Of a DNA stretch of 64,000 nt, positions 34,801 through 46,640 are shown one piece after another. The notes beneath the pieces were generated by a model that saw only the letters and a program-made list of their open reading frames with translations, made no database searches and was not told where the DNA came from. The DNA lies in the NCBI GenBank assembly GCA_021292105.1, contig CM037862.1, positions 30,722,169-30,786,168 of the forward strand, read 5' to 3'. The stretch comes from Anadara kagoshimensis. Taxonomy: Eukaryota > Mollusca > Bivalvia > Arcoida > Arcidae. A program made the translations under genes and the position numbers. Each line of letters begins with the position of its first letter. The first letter of the stretch is position 1.

Positions 34801-37540
34801 TCTAGACACGGACAGACAATTACCTCTAGGATAATGTTTTACTTCCATTCTTAACCACTCCGCCATTGATTCTATACACGGACAGTCACCTACATCAAGG
34901 TTAATGTTTTACTTACAGTCTTAAACACTCCGCCATTGACCTTAGACACGGACAGACACATACCTCTTTGTTAATGTTTTACTTCCAGTCTTAACCATTC
35001 CGTCATAGATTTTAGACACGGACAGACACCTGCCTCGAGATTAATGATTTACTTACAGTCTTAACCATTCCGATATTGGCTCTAGAAACGAACAGATACC
35101 TCCCTCTAGCTTAATTTTGTACTTACAGTCTTTAGCATTCCGTCATAGATTCTAGACACGGACAGACACCTACCTCTAGATTAATGTTTTCCTTACAGTC
35201 TGAACCACACCCTAATAGATTCTAGACACGGACAGACAATTACCTCTAGGATAATGTTTTACTTCCATTCTTAACCACTCCGCCATTGATTCTATACACG
35301 GACAGACACCTACATCAAGGTTAATGTTTTACCTACAGTCTTAAACACTCCGCCATTGACTCTAGACACGGACAGACACCTACCTCTTGGTTAATGTTTT
35401 ACTTCCAGTCTTAACCACTCCGTCATAGATTCTAGACACGGACAGACACCTACCTCTAGATTAATGTTTGACTTACAATCTTAACCTCTCGGTTGTAGAT
35501 TCTAGACACGGACAGACACCTACCTCTAGGTTAATGTTTTACTTATAGTATTAAAACCATTCCAATATTGATTCAAGACACGGACAGACACCTACCTCGA
35601 GGTTAATGTTTTACTTACAGTCTGAACCACTCCGTCATAGATTCTACACACGGACAGACACCTGCATCGAGGTTAATGATTTACTTACAGTCTTTAACCA
35701 TTCCGATATTGGCTCTAGATACGAACAGACACCTGCCTCTAGGTTAATGTTTTAGTTATAGTCTTAAAACCATTCCGATATTGATACTCGACACGGATTT
35801 ACACCTACCTCTAAGTTAATGTTTTACTTCCAGTCTTAACCATTCCGATATTGATTCTAGACACGGACAGACACCTACCTCTAGGTTAATGTTTTATTTA
35901 TAGTCTTAAAACCATTCCGATATTGATTTTAGATACGAACAGACACCCACCTCTAGGTTAATCTTCTGCTTACAGTCTTAACCACTCCATCATAGACTCT
36001 AGAAACGGACAGACACCTACATCAAGGTTAATGTTTCACTTCCAGTCTTAACCATTCCTCCAAAGACTCTACACATGGACAGACACCTACATCGAGGTTA
36101 ATGTTTTACTCACAGTCTTAACCATTCCGATATTGACCCTAGACACGGACAGAAACTTACCACTAGGTTAATGTTTTACTTACAGTCTTAACCATTCCGA
36201 TATTGACACTAGACCCGGACAGACACCTACATCAAGGTTAATGTTTCACTTCAAGTCTTAACCATTCCTCCAACGACTCTAGACACGGACAGACATCTAC
36301 ATCGAGGTTAATGTTTTACTTACAGAATTAACCATTCCGATCCGATATTGACCCTAGACACGGACATGCACCTACCTCTAGATTAATGTTTTCCTCACAG
36401 TCTAAACCACACCGTCATAGATTCTAGACACGGACAGACAACTACCTCTAGGTTAATGTTTTACTTGTAGTCTCAAAACCATTCCGATATTGACCCTAGA
36501 CACGGATATGTACCTACATCTAGATTAATGTTTTCCTTACAGTCTGAACCACACCCTAATAGATTCTAGACACGGACAGACAATTACCTCTAGGATAATG
36601 TTTTACTTCCATTCTTAACCACTCCGCCATTGATTCTATACACGGACAGTCACCTAAATCAAGGTTAATGTTTTACTTACAGTCTTAAACACTCCGCCAT
36701 TGACTCTAGACACGGACAGACACCTACCTCTTTGTTAATGTTTTACTTCCAGTCTTAACCATTCCGTCATAGATTTTAGACACGGACAGACACCTGCCTC
36801 GAGATTAATGATTTACTTACAGTCTTAACCATTCCGATATTGGCTCTAGAAACGAACAGATACCTCCCTCTAGCTTAATTTTGTACTTACAGTCTTTAGC
36901 ATTCCGTCATAGATTCTAGACACGGACAGACACCTACCTCTAGATTAATGTTTTCCTTACAGTCTGAACCACACCCTAATAGATTCTAGACACGGACAGA
37001 CAATTACCTCTAGGATAATGTTTTACTTCCATTCTTAACCACTCCGCCATTGATTCTATACACGGACAGACACCTACATCAAGGTTAATGTTTTACCTAC
37101 AGTCTTAAACACTCCGCCATTGACTCTAGACACGGACAGACACTTACCTCTTGGTTAATGTTTTACTTCCAGTCTTAACCATTCCGTCATAGATTCTAGA
37201 CACGGACAGACACCTACCTCTAGATTAATGTTTGACTTACAATCTTAACCTCTCGGTTGTAGATTCTAGACACGGACAGACACCTACCTCTAGGTTAATG
37301 TTTTACTTATAGTCTTAAAACCATTCCAATATTGATTCAAGACACGGACAGACACCTACCTCGAGGTTAATGTTTTACTTACAGTCTGAACCACTCCGTC
37401 ATAGATTCTACACACGGACAGACACCTGCCTCGAGGTTAATGATTTACTTACAGTCTTAACCATTCCGATATTGGCTCTAGATACGAACAGACACCTGCC
37501 TCGAGGTTAATATTTTACTTACAGTCTTAACCATTCCGTC
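28900..37540 (+). repeat. Higher-order repeat, about 1,763 bp (25 monomers), five copies
   Basis: The unique variant TTCCAATATTGATTCAAGAC starts near 30,272, 32,034, 33,797, 35,561 and 37,325, spacings of 1,762 to 1,764 bp. The variant CACTTCAAGTCTTAACC recurs near 29,203, 30,956, 32,720, 34,485 and 36,249. Copies are almost identical, so amplification of the 25-mer is recent. The first copy is the most diverged. Confidence 0.9.
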
Positions 37541-40500
37541 ATAGATTTCAGACACGTACAGACACCTACTTTTAGGTTAATGTTTTACTTACAGTCTTAA
37601 ACATTCCGTCATAGATTCTAGACACGGACAGACACCTACCTCTAGGTTAATGTTCTACTTTCAGTCCTAACCATTCTTTCATAGATTCTAGACACGGACA
37701 TACACCTACCTCTAGGACAATGTTTTACTTACAGTCTTAACCACACTATCATCGATTCTAGACACGGACAGACACCTACCACCAGTTTAATGTTTTACTT
37801 ACAGTCTTAACCACTCCTTCATAAATTTTAGACACGGACAGTCACCTACCTCTAAGTTAATGTTTTAGTTACATTCTTAAAACCATTCCGATATTGACTC
37901 TAGATACGAACAGACACCTACCTCTAGGTTAATGTTCTACTTACAATCTTAACCATTCCATCATAGCTACTAGACACTGTTAGACACCTACCCCTAGGTT
38001 AATGTTCTACTTTCAGTCCTAACCATTCCGATAGAGACTCTAGACACAGACTGACACCTACCTCTAGGTTAATGTTTTACTTACAGTCGTAACCACTCCG
38101 TCATAGATTTTAGACACCGACAGACACCTACCTCCAGGTTCATTTTTTACTTACAGTCTTAACCACTCCGTCATAGATTTTAAACGCGGGCAGACACCTA
38201 CCTCTAGGTTAATGTTTTACTTTTAGTCTTAAAACCATTCCAATATTGATTCTAGACACTAACAGACAGCTACCTCGAGTTTAATGTTTTACTTACAGTC
38301 TGAACCACTCCGTCATAGATTCTAGACACGGACAAACACCTGCCTCGAGGTTAATGATTTACTTACAGTCTTAACCATTCCGATATTGGCTCTAGATACG
38401 AACAGACACCTGCCTCGAGGTTAATATTTTACTTTCAGTCTTAACCATTCCGTCATAGATTTCAGACACGTACATACACCTACTTCTAGGTTAATGTTCT
38501 ACTTTCAGTCCTAACCATTCTTTCATAGATTCTAGACACGGACATACACCTACCTCTAGGACAATGTTTTACTTACAGTCTTAACCACACTATCATCGAT
38601 TCTAGACACGGACAGACACCTACCACCAGTTTAATGTTTTACTTACAGTCTTAACCACTCCTTCATAAATTTTAGACACGGGCAGACACCTACCTCTAGG
38701 TTAATGTTTAACTAGCTGTCTCAAAACCATTCCGATATTGATTCTAGACACTGACAGACACCTACCTTTAGGTTAATGTTTTACTTACAGTCTTAACCAC
38801 TCCGACAAAGATTTCAAACACAGTCAGACACCTACCTCCATGTTAATGTATTACTTACAGTCGTAACCACTCCGTCATAGATTTTAGACACCGACAGACA
38901 CCTACCTCCAGGTTAATGTATTACTTACAGTCGTAACCACTCCGTCATAGATTTTAGACACCGACAGACACCTACCTCCAGGTTAATGTATTACTTACAG
39001 TCGTAACCACTCCGTCATAGATTTTAGACCGACAGACACCTACCTCCAGGTTAATGTATTACTTACAGTCGTAACCACTCCGTCATAGATTTTAGACACC
39101 GACAGACACCTACCTCCATGTTAATGTATTACTTACAGTCGTAACCACTCCGTCATAGATTTTAGACACCGACAGACACCTACCTCCAGGTTAATGTATT
39201 ACTTACAGTCGTAACCACTCCGTCATAGATTTTAGACACCGACAGACACCTACTTCCAGGTTAATGTATTACTTACAGTCGTAACCACTCCGTCATAGAT
39301 TTTAGACACCGACAGACACATACCTCCAGGTTAATGTATTACTTACAGTCGTAACCACTCCGTCATAGATTTTAGACACCGACAGACACCTACCTCCAGG
39401 TTCATGTTTTACTTACAGTCGTAACCACTCCGTCATAGATTTTGGACACGGACAGACACCTACCTCTAGGTTAATGTTTTACTTATAGTCTCAAATCCAT
39501 TTCGATATTGATTGTAGACACGGACAGACACCTACCTCAACGTTAATGTTTTACTTACAGTCTTAACCATTCCGTCATAGATTCTAGACACGGACAGACA
39601 CCTGTCTCTAGGTTAATGTTTTACTTACAGTCGTAACAACTCCGCCATAGATTTTAGACACCTTAACCATTTCGTCATAGATTCTAGACACGGACAGACA
39701 CCTGCCTCTAGGTTAATGTTCTACTTTCAGTCCTAACCATTCCGATATAGACTCTAGACACAGACAGACACCTGCCTCTAGGTTAATGTTTTGATCATAG
39801 TTTTAAAACCATTTCGATATTGATTCTAGACACGGACAGACACCTACTTCTAGGTTAAAGTTTTATTTACAGTCTTAAACTTTCCGATATTAACTCCAGA
39901 CATGGACAGACACCTATCTCTAGGATAATGTTTTACTTACAGTCTTAACCACTCCGTCATATATTTTAGACACGTACAGACACCTACCTCGAGGTTAATG
40001 ATTTACTTACAGTCTTAACCATTCCGATATTTATTCTAGACACGGACAGACACCTACCTCTAGGTTAATGTTTTGCTGATAGTCTTAAAACCATTCCAAT
40101 ATTGATTCTAGACACGGACAGACACCTACCTCTAGGTTAATGTTTTGCTTATAGTCTTAAAACCATTCCGATATTTATTCTAGACATGGACAGACACCTA
40201 CCTCTAGGTTAATGTTTTGCTTATAGTCTTAAAACCATTCCGATATTGATTCTAGACACGGACAGACACCTACCTCTAGGATAATGTTTTACAGACACCT
40301 ACCTCTAGGATAATGTTTTATTTACAGTCTTAACCATTCCGGTATTGACTCCACACACGGACAGACACCTATTTCTAGGTTATTGTTTTACTTACAGTCT
40401 TAACCATTCCGATATTTATTCTGGACACGGACAGACACCTACCTCTAGGTTAATGTTTTACTTACAGTCGTAACCACTCCGTCATAGATTCTAGACACGG

Positions 40501-41149
40501 ACAGACACCTACCTTTAGGTTAATGTTTTACTTACAGTCTTAAAACCATTCCGATATTGACTCCACACACGAACAGACACCTACCTCTAGGATAATTATT
40601 TACTTACAGTATTAACCACTCCGACAAAGATTTTAAATACAGTCAGACACCTACCTCTAGGTTAATGTTTTACTTATAGTCTTAACCATTCCGTCATAGA
40701 TTCTAGACACGGACAGACACCTACCTCTAGGATAATGTTTTACAGACACCTACCTCTAGGACAATGTTTTACTTACAGTTTTAACCACACTGTCATAGAT
40801 TCTAGACACGGACAGACACCTACCTCTATGCCTATGTTTTACTTACAGTCTTAACCATTCTGATAAAGACTCTAGACACAGACTAACACCTACCTCTAGG
40901 TAATATTTTACTTACAGTCTTAAAACCATTCCGATATTGTCTCTAAACACGGACAGACACCTACCTCTACGTTAATGTTTTACTTACAATCTTAACCACT
41001 CCGTCATAGTTTTTAGACACCGACAGACCCATACCTCTAGCCTAATGTTTTACTTACAGTCTTAACCACTCCGTCATAGATTTTAGAAGCGGACATACAC
41101 CTACCTCTAGTTAATGTTTTACTAAGAGTCTTAACCATTGTTTTATAAA

Positions 41150-43770
41150 TTTTAGACGCGGGTAGACACCTAATGTAGGTTAATGTTCCACTTACAGTCT
41201 TAACCATATCACCATTGATTCTAGACGCGGGCAGACACCTACCGCTAGGTTAATGTTTTACTTACAGTGTTAACCATTGTTTTATAGATTTTAGACGCGG
41301 ACAGACACCTAACTCAAGGTTAATCTTCTATTTACAGTCTTAACCATATCACCATTGATTCTAGATGCAGACAGACACCTACCTTTACGTCTATGTTTTA
41401 CTTACAGTCTTAACCATTGTTTTATAGATTTTAGACGCGGACAAACACCTAACTCTAGGTTAATGTTCTATTTACAGTCTTAACCATATCACCATTGATT
41501 CTAGACGCGGACAGACACCTACCTCTAGGTTAATGTTCTATTTACAGTCTTTACCATATCACCATTGATTCTAGACGCGGACAGACACCTACCTCTAGGT
41601 TAATGTTTTACTTACAGTGTTAACCATTGTTTTATAGATTTTAGACGCGGACAGACACCTAACTCTAGGTTAATGTTCTATTTACAGTCTTTACCATATC
41701 ACCATTGATTCTAGACGCGGACAGACACCTACCTCTAGGTTAATGTTTTACTTACAGTCTTAACCATTGTTTTATAGATTTTAGACGCGGACAGACACCT
41801 AACTCTAGGTTAATGTTGTATTTACAGTCTTAACCATATCACCATTGATTCTAGACGCGGACAGACACCTACCTCTAGGTTAATGTTTTACTTACAGTCT
41901 TAACCATTGTTTTATAGATTTTATACGCGGACAGACACCTAGTTCTATTTACAGTCTTAACCATATCACCATTGATTCTAGACGCGGACAGACACCTACC
42001 TCTAGGTTAATGTTTTACTTACAGTCTTAACCATTGTTTTATAGATTTTAGACGCGGACAGACACCTAACTCTAGGTTAATGTTCTATTTACAGTCTTAA
42101 CCATATCACCATTGATTCTAGACGCGGACAGACACCTACCTCTAGGTTAATGTTTTACTTACAGTCTTAACCATTGTTTTATAGATTTAAGACGCGGACA
42201 GACACCTAACTCTAGGTTAATGTTTTACTTACAGTGTTAACCATTGTTTTATAGATTTTAGACGCGGACAGACACCTAACTCTAGGTTAATGTTTTACTT
42301 ACAGTCTTAACCATTGTTTTATAGATTTTAAACGCGGACAGACACCTAACTCTAGGTTATTGTTCTATTTACAGTCTTAACCATATCACCATAGATTCTA
42401 GACGCGGACAGACACCTTCCTCTAGGTTAATGTTTTACTTACAGTCTTAACCATTGTTTTATAGATTTTAGACGCGGACAGACACCTAACTCTAGGTTAA
42501 TGTTTTACTTACAGTCTTAACCATATCACCATAGATTCTAGACGCGGACAGACACCTACCTCTAGGTTAATGTTTTACTTACAGTCTTAACCATTGTTTT
42601 ATAGATTTAAGACGCGGACAGACACCTAACTCTAGGTTAATGTTTTACTTACAGTCTTAACCATATCACCATTGATTCTAGACGCGGACAGACACCTAAC
42701 TCTAGGTTAATGTTTTACGTACAGTCTTAACCATATCACCATTGATTCTAGACGCGGACAGACACCTACCTCTAGGTTAATGTTTTACTTACAGTCTTAA
42801 CCATTAATTTATAGATTTTAGACGCGGACAGACACCTAACTCTAGGTTAATGTTCTATTTACAGTCTTAACCATATCACCATTGTTTCTAGACGCGGACA
42901 GACACCTACCTATAGGTTAATGTTTTACTTACAGTCTTAACCATTGTTTTATAGATTTAAGACGCGGACAGACACCTAACTCTAGGTTAATGTTTTACTT
43001 ACAGTGTTAACCATTGTTTTATAGATTTTAGACGCGGACAGACACCTAACTCTAGGTTAATGTTTTACTTACAGTCTTAACCATTGTTTTATAGATTTTA
43101 AACGCGGACAGACACCTAACTCTAGGTTATTGTTCTATTTACAGTCTTAACCATATCACCATAGATTCTAGACGCGGACAGACACCTTCCTCTAGGTTAA
43201 TGTTTTACTTACAGTCTTAACCATTGTTTTATAGATTTTAGACGCGGACAGACACCTAACTCTAGGTTAATGTTTTACTTACAGTCTTAACCATATCACC
43301 ATAGATTCTAGACGCGGACAGACACCTACCTCTAGGTTAATGTTTTACTTACAGTCTTAACCATTGTTTTATATATTTAAGACGCGGACAGACACCTAAC
43401 TCTAGGTTAATGTTTTACTTACAGTCTTAACCATATCACCATTGATTCTAGACGCGGACAGACACCTAACTCTAGGTTAATGTTTTACGTACAGTCTTAA
43501 CCATATCACCATTGATTCTAGACGCGGACAGACACCTAACTCTAGGTTAATGTTTTACTTACAGTCTTAACCATTAATTTATAGATTTTAGACGCGGACA
43601 GACACCTAACTCTAGGTTAATGTTCTATTTACAGTCTTAACCATATCACCATAGATTCTAGACGCGGACAGACACCTACCTCTAGGTTAATGTTTTACTT
43701 AGAGTCTTAACCATTGTTTTATAGATTTAAGACGCGGACAGACACCTACCTCTACGTCTATGTTTTACTT
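41150..43770 (+). repeat. 140-bp dimer block of the 70-bp satellite, with 770-bp repeats
   Basis: Two monomer types alternate: one with CCATATCACCATTGATTCTA, one with CCATTGTTTTATAGATTTTA, both with GACGCGGACAG. From about 42,180 the order is less regular, and an 11-monomer block recurs (for example the rare GACACCTTCC at 42,411 and 43,181, 770 bp apart). Confidence 0.85.
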
Positions 43771-43836
43771 AGTCTTGACCATTCCGATATTGACTCTAGA
43801 CACGGACAGACACCTGCCTCTAGATTAATGTTTTAA

Positions 43837-44401
43837 GGCCCAGTCACAAAGCCAAAACTTACGATTTACGCATGCATTGCGCATAAATATTGAGTCGTGC
43901 GCGATTTATCAGTGCTGTGTGTAATTCATAAGTTTTTCTGACGTGGAGCATCAGTAGTTGTCAGTGGATGTTCGGCAAATCGGGTTTGTGCGCGATTCCA
44001 GGTTTTGAGCCTCAAAAATCTTGATTGTTCGCTGTTTAACGTAATTTATGCGTCCTTTGCCGTAGTTTTGACGTGGACAATGTGCGACATATGCGTGGAC
44101 CGTTAGTGGTTGATCGCAAGACCGCTACCGCGCACGTCGGTGACGTTTCACTGACGAATAACGCACATATCACGCATGTCTTGCTGTAGTAACACGTACA
44201 TTTCACTGATATCCACTGACAATCACTGACAAAAAAGCCCTATGCGCTGATGTGCGCGATTTGTAAGTGATTTGTACGTTGTCCATGCGCAATTAGTCGG
44301 TGATTTCCGACCACACACACCATGGTCAATTTCTCAACTGACAATCACGCATAAGCCAATTTTATACGTGATTTATGCGTGATCGGCTGTGTAACTGGGT
44401 C
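43837..44401. mobile_element. 565-bp TTAA-flanked MITE inserted in the 70-bp satellite
   Basis: Flanked by TTAA on both sides (43,833-43,836 and 44,402-44,405). Inverted ends GGCCCAGTCACAAAGCC and GGCTGTGTAACTGGGTC match at 14 of 17 positions. The satellite resumes on the far side. The interior is made of related words (ATTTACGC, GTGCGCGATTT, CACTGACAA) on both strands and would fold on itself. No ORF. A TTAA duplication points to piggyBac- or Kolobok-type mobilisation; termini alone do not settle which. Confidence 0.8.
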
Positions 44402-44405
44402 TTAA

Positions 44406-44512
44406 ACTCCGATATTGACTCCAGACACGAACAGACACCTACCTCTACGTTAATGTTTTACTTACAGTCTTAACTACTCCGATATTGTCTCTAGACACGG
44501 ACAGACACCTAC
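44406..44512 (+). repeat. Terminal units of the 70-bp satellite
   Basis: One full and one partial monomer after the MITE. The last unit departs from consensus exactly after CACCTAC, where it reads GTAAGTAT instead of CTCTAGGTTAATG. Confidence 0.9.
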
Positions 44513-44899
44513 GTAAGTATTTATTATTATTCTTTAAAGAAGACAATATAAACACTTACGTTTCCCTATTTATTAATGTCTCGTACATAATAAATAATTT
44601 AATTAAATGCCTAGCGGACCGATCAAGCCTATACTTGGGAATGTTGTATACAAAATACATTTCAGTTTCCCGACATTTAAAAACGTATAAATATGATTTG
44701 TGTACTATACTGCATGGAATGAAAAACAAAACGTTTGGTTTGATTCTAATTGCACTAAAAAAGAAATTTATCTATTATAATACATTTCACATTTCAGCAT
44801 CAGAAGAAGACTATGAAAAATCGAAGATACCAAAAGTGAAACAGCTGTTAATGGACATCAAATTTAACAAAACGTCAAACAAATTTGAAATGTTTTATC
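44468..44899 (+). CDS. Putative exon pair at the satellite edge, product unknown
   Basis: Candidate exon 1 is 44,468-44,512, inside the last satellite unit: acceptor TTTTACTTACAG, donor AC|GTAAGT. Candidate exon 2 is 44,798-44,899: acceptor TTTCAG, donor ATC|GTAAGT. Joined, they stay open in one phase (LTTPILSLDTDRHL, then PSEEDYEKSKIPKVKQ and LLMDIKFNKTSNKFEMFY). Exon 2 is 102 nt with symmetric phase 1-1. The 285-nt putative intron is also a multiple of three and has no stop, so a single read-through frame runs to 44,925. The charged, lysine-rich peptide resembles no family I know. There is no ATG at the start. Splice sites are the main evidence; it may be part of a larger gene or chance. 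Confidence 0.35.
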
Positions 44900-44984
44900 G
44901 TAAGTATCGGAATAATGCACTTTAAATTTCAAACACTCGCAAGAAAAGATTCTATCTGAATTTCCCGAATAAAAAGAACCAAAC

Positions 44985-45240
44985 TCACTCCGTAAACAAC
45001 AACCTAACATGCCGATTCCGTAAATAAACCGATTCCATCAACATGTTACAAACTGTTTCTGTGAACAAAAACGTTTGACAAACTGAGCCGGTGAACAAAA
45101 CATGTGACGACTATCTTGCTCCGTAAACAAAATCGTATGTCAATCTTGCTTAAGGAACAAAAACATGCGCCAAATAAACTCCGTAAACAGAAACATGTAA
45201 CAAAAATTTCGGTTAATGAAATGATATGACAAATCAAACG
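44985..45240 (+). repeat. Outlying degenerate units of the 30-bp satellite
   Basis: Repeated words CCGTAAACAAAA, CATGTNACAAAC and AAACTGAGCCGGTGAACAAA with spacings near 30 bp match the 30-bp satellite at 50,215-63,024. The copies are strongly diverged and look like an old edge of the same array, now about 5 kb away. Confidence 0.6.
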
Positions 45241-46640
45241 TAATCATACCAGTCCATGTCCAAATCGCAATTAAAACGTAAAACTTCCAAAAATGGTAAA
45301 TTTAATTAAATAGACTAGGCACATTTTCAGAAAAGACGTCGTTTTAAAGGGGAAAAGGCATTTTTTAGTAAAAGCAATTTATATATTCTTCTTACCTAAT
45401 TTGGGTGTGCTGAGTCCGAAAATGGCGGATACCAATCTGAAAAACTGCTCTAAGTAGGTCAAAATTTAAATACAAAATGGCCGCCAAAATCAAAATACAT
45501 TTTTGCATGAACGTTCATATAGAAGTTGTTTTGGTATCAACAAACAGCTATTAATCAAAGATTGTAATATTTCAAGGCTTACTTGGGTGTTAATGAACAG
45601 AAAATTTAAACAAAATACCTATGGGTCTTATTGCTCACCTGAAAACATTTAAAAGATGCTGGCAACACACCTTCGTTGATTATCATACACAAAATTTTCT
45701 ACGAAGTTAGATCTTGGCTTGTTGATCATTTTTGCAACTTGGTGTACTTTTTAAAAATATGGTCAAAAACACAAATTAGCAAAAAAATTATACTCCAAGG
45801 GTAACAACTTCTCTATGGATTATCGTATTCTTACAAACATTGCTACTTAGATTGTCATTTTTCAATGCATTGCTTTTATATAACACTTATAGTTTCTAGT
45901 AAATAGCCACAGAACCAGCACAATTTGCAAAATAATAATAATAATGATTATTATTATTTTTCAGGAGCAATAACTCTGTAAAAAGGGGGTTTGATATTTA
46001 TTAAATCAAAAGATCTGGCATGCCGGACGGCCTTCGTCTCAGGTGGCCTAGCAACAAAGGTCATTATAAAAAAAAATGTATGTATTTGACTCATGAACGA
46101 AGTTCACATGTTTAACTTAAGCCAGTTTTAAAAGTTTTCGATTTTGTTTTTGGATTGTAATTTGAATATAGGTTTAATTCAATGAATTAGATATGAAACA
46201 TAACATGCTGAAACACTGATTTATGTAGTCTAGAGTGTAAATGAAATAGCTTACAGAATTTAAACCTGTGTTTGCACCAAATGCTTAAGAATTTTTCTTT
46301 TTTGCAGTGGAAGAGCAAAGTAAATGTTAGCCTCCCAAACTTATTTGCAACTCTAAGCTGACTATTTGCTAAAAAGGTGAACTTGCACTTCAAAATGTTG
46401 ATGTGAAGTTTGATATTCAACTATAACAAAAGTAATACTACATTTGGTTTGATTAAAATTGGTTAGAAGTAAGAGGGCTGAATGATATACCGTGAGCCTT
46501 CTGTTAAAGGAGATTAGAGCCAATGTCCCTTTTCAACCCTTCTATTTTCTGACTATTGAAATCCGTGTATCGGAAGACCAGTGTAATTTTGTAAGTTAAT
46601 ATCAATATGGTATTACTCTAAAATAAATACGACTAGTGAT
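45241..46640. other. Non-coding; one inverted relative of the 170-bp repeat
   Basis: AT-rich. Around 45,408-45,500, GAAAATGGCGGATACCAATC and ACAAAATGGCCGCCAAAATC look like a diverged inverse unit of the 48,381-49,400 tandem repeat. A short AATAAT/ATTATT inverted run is at about 45,932-45,960. No gene seen. Confidence 0.45.

Larger units (their letters stand above)
27121..43832 (+). repeat. Satellite, 70-bp unit, about 238 copies
   Basis: Consensus unit reads ATTCTAGACACGGACAGACA, CCTACCTCTAGGTTAATGTT, TTACTTACAGTCTTAACCAC, TCCGTCATAG. Main variants are TCCGATATTG or TCCGCCATTG in place of TCCGTCATAG, and GACGCGG for GACACGG. Sub-blocks: 27,121-28,850 mixed monomers; about 28,900-37,540 five copies of a higher-order repeat of about 1,763 bp; 38,800-39,430 about eight near-identical monomers with GTCGTAACC and a TGTATTAC variant; 39,430-41,100 mixed; 41,150-43,770 a 140-bp dimer. 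Stop codons in most frames keep it free of long ORFs. Confidence 0.97.

Noticed and set aside
27121-43832. CRISPR array
   Set aside because: No constant repeat with unique spacers; whole 70-bp units vary together, and the genome is eukaryotic.
44485-44925. Single 146-codon gene
   Set aside because: No ATG at its start, which lies inside a satellite unit. It is better explained as two possible exons plus an open intron, reported with low confidence.
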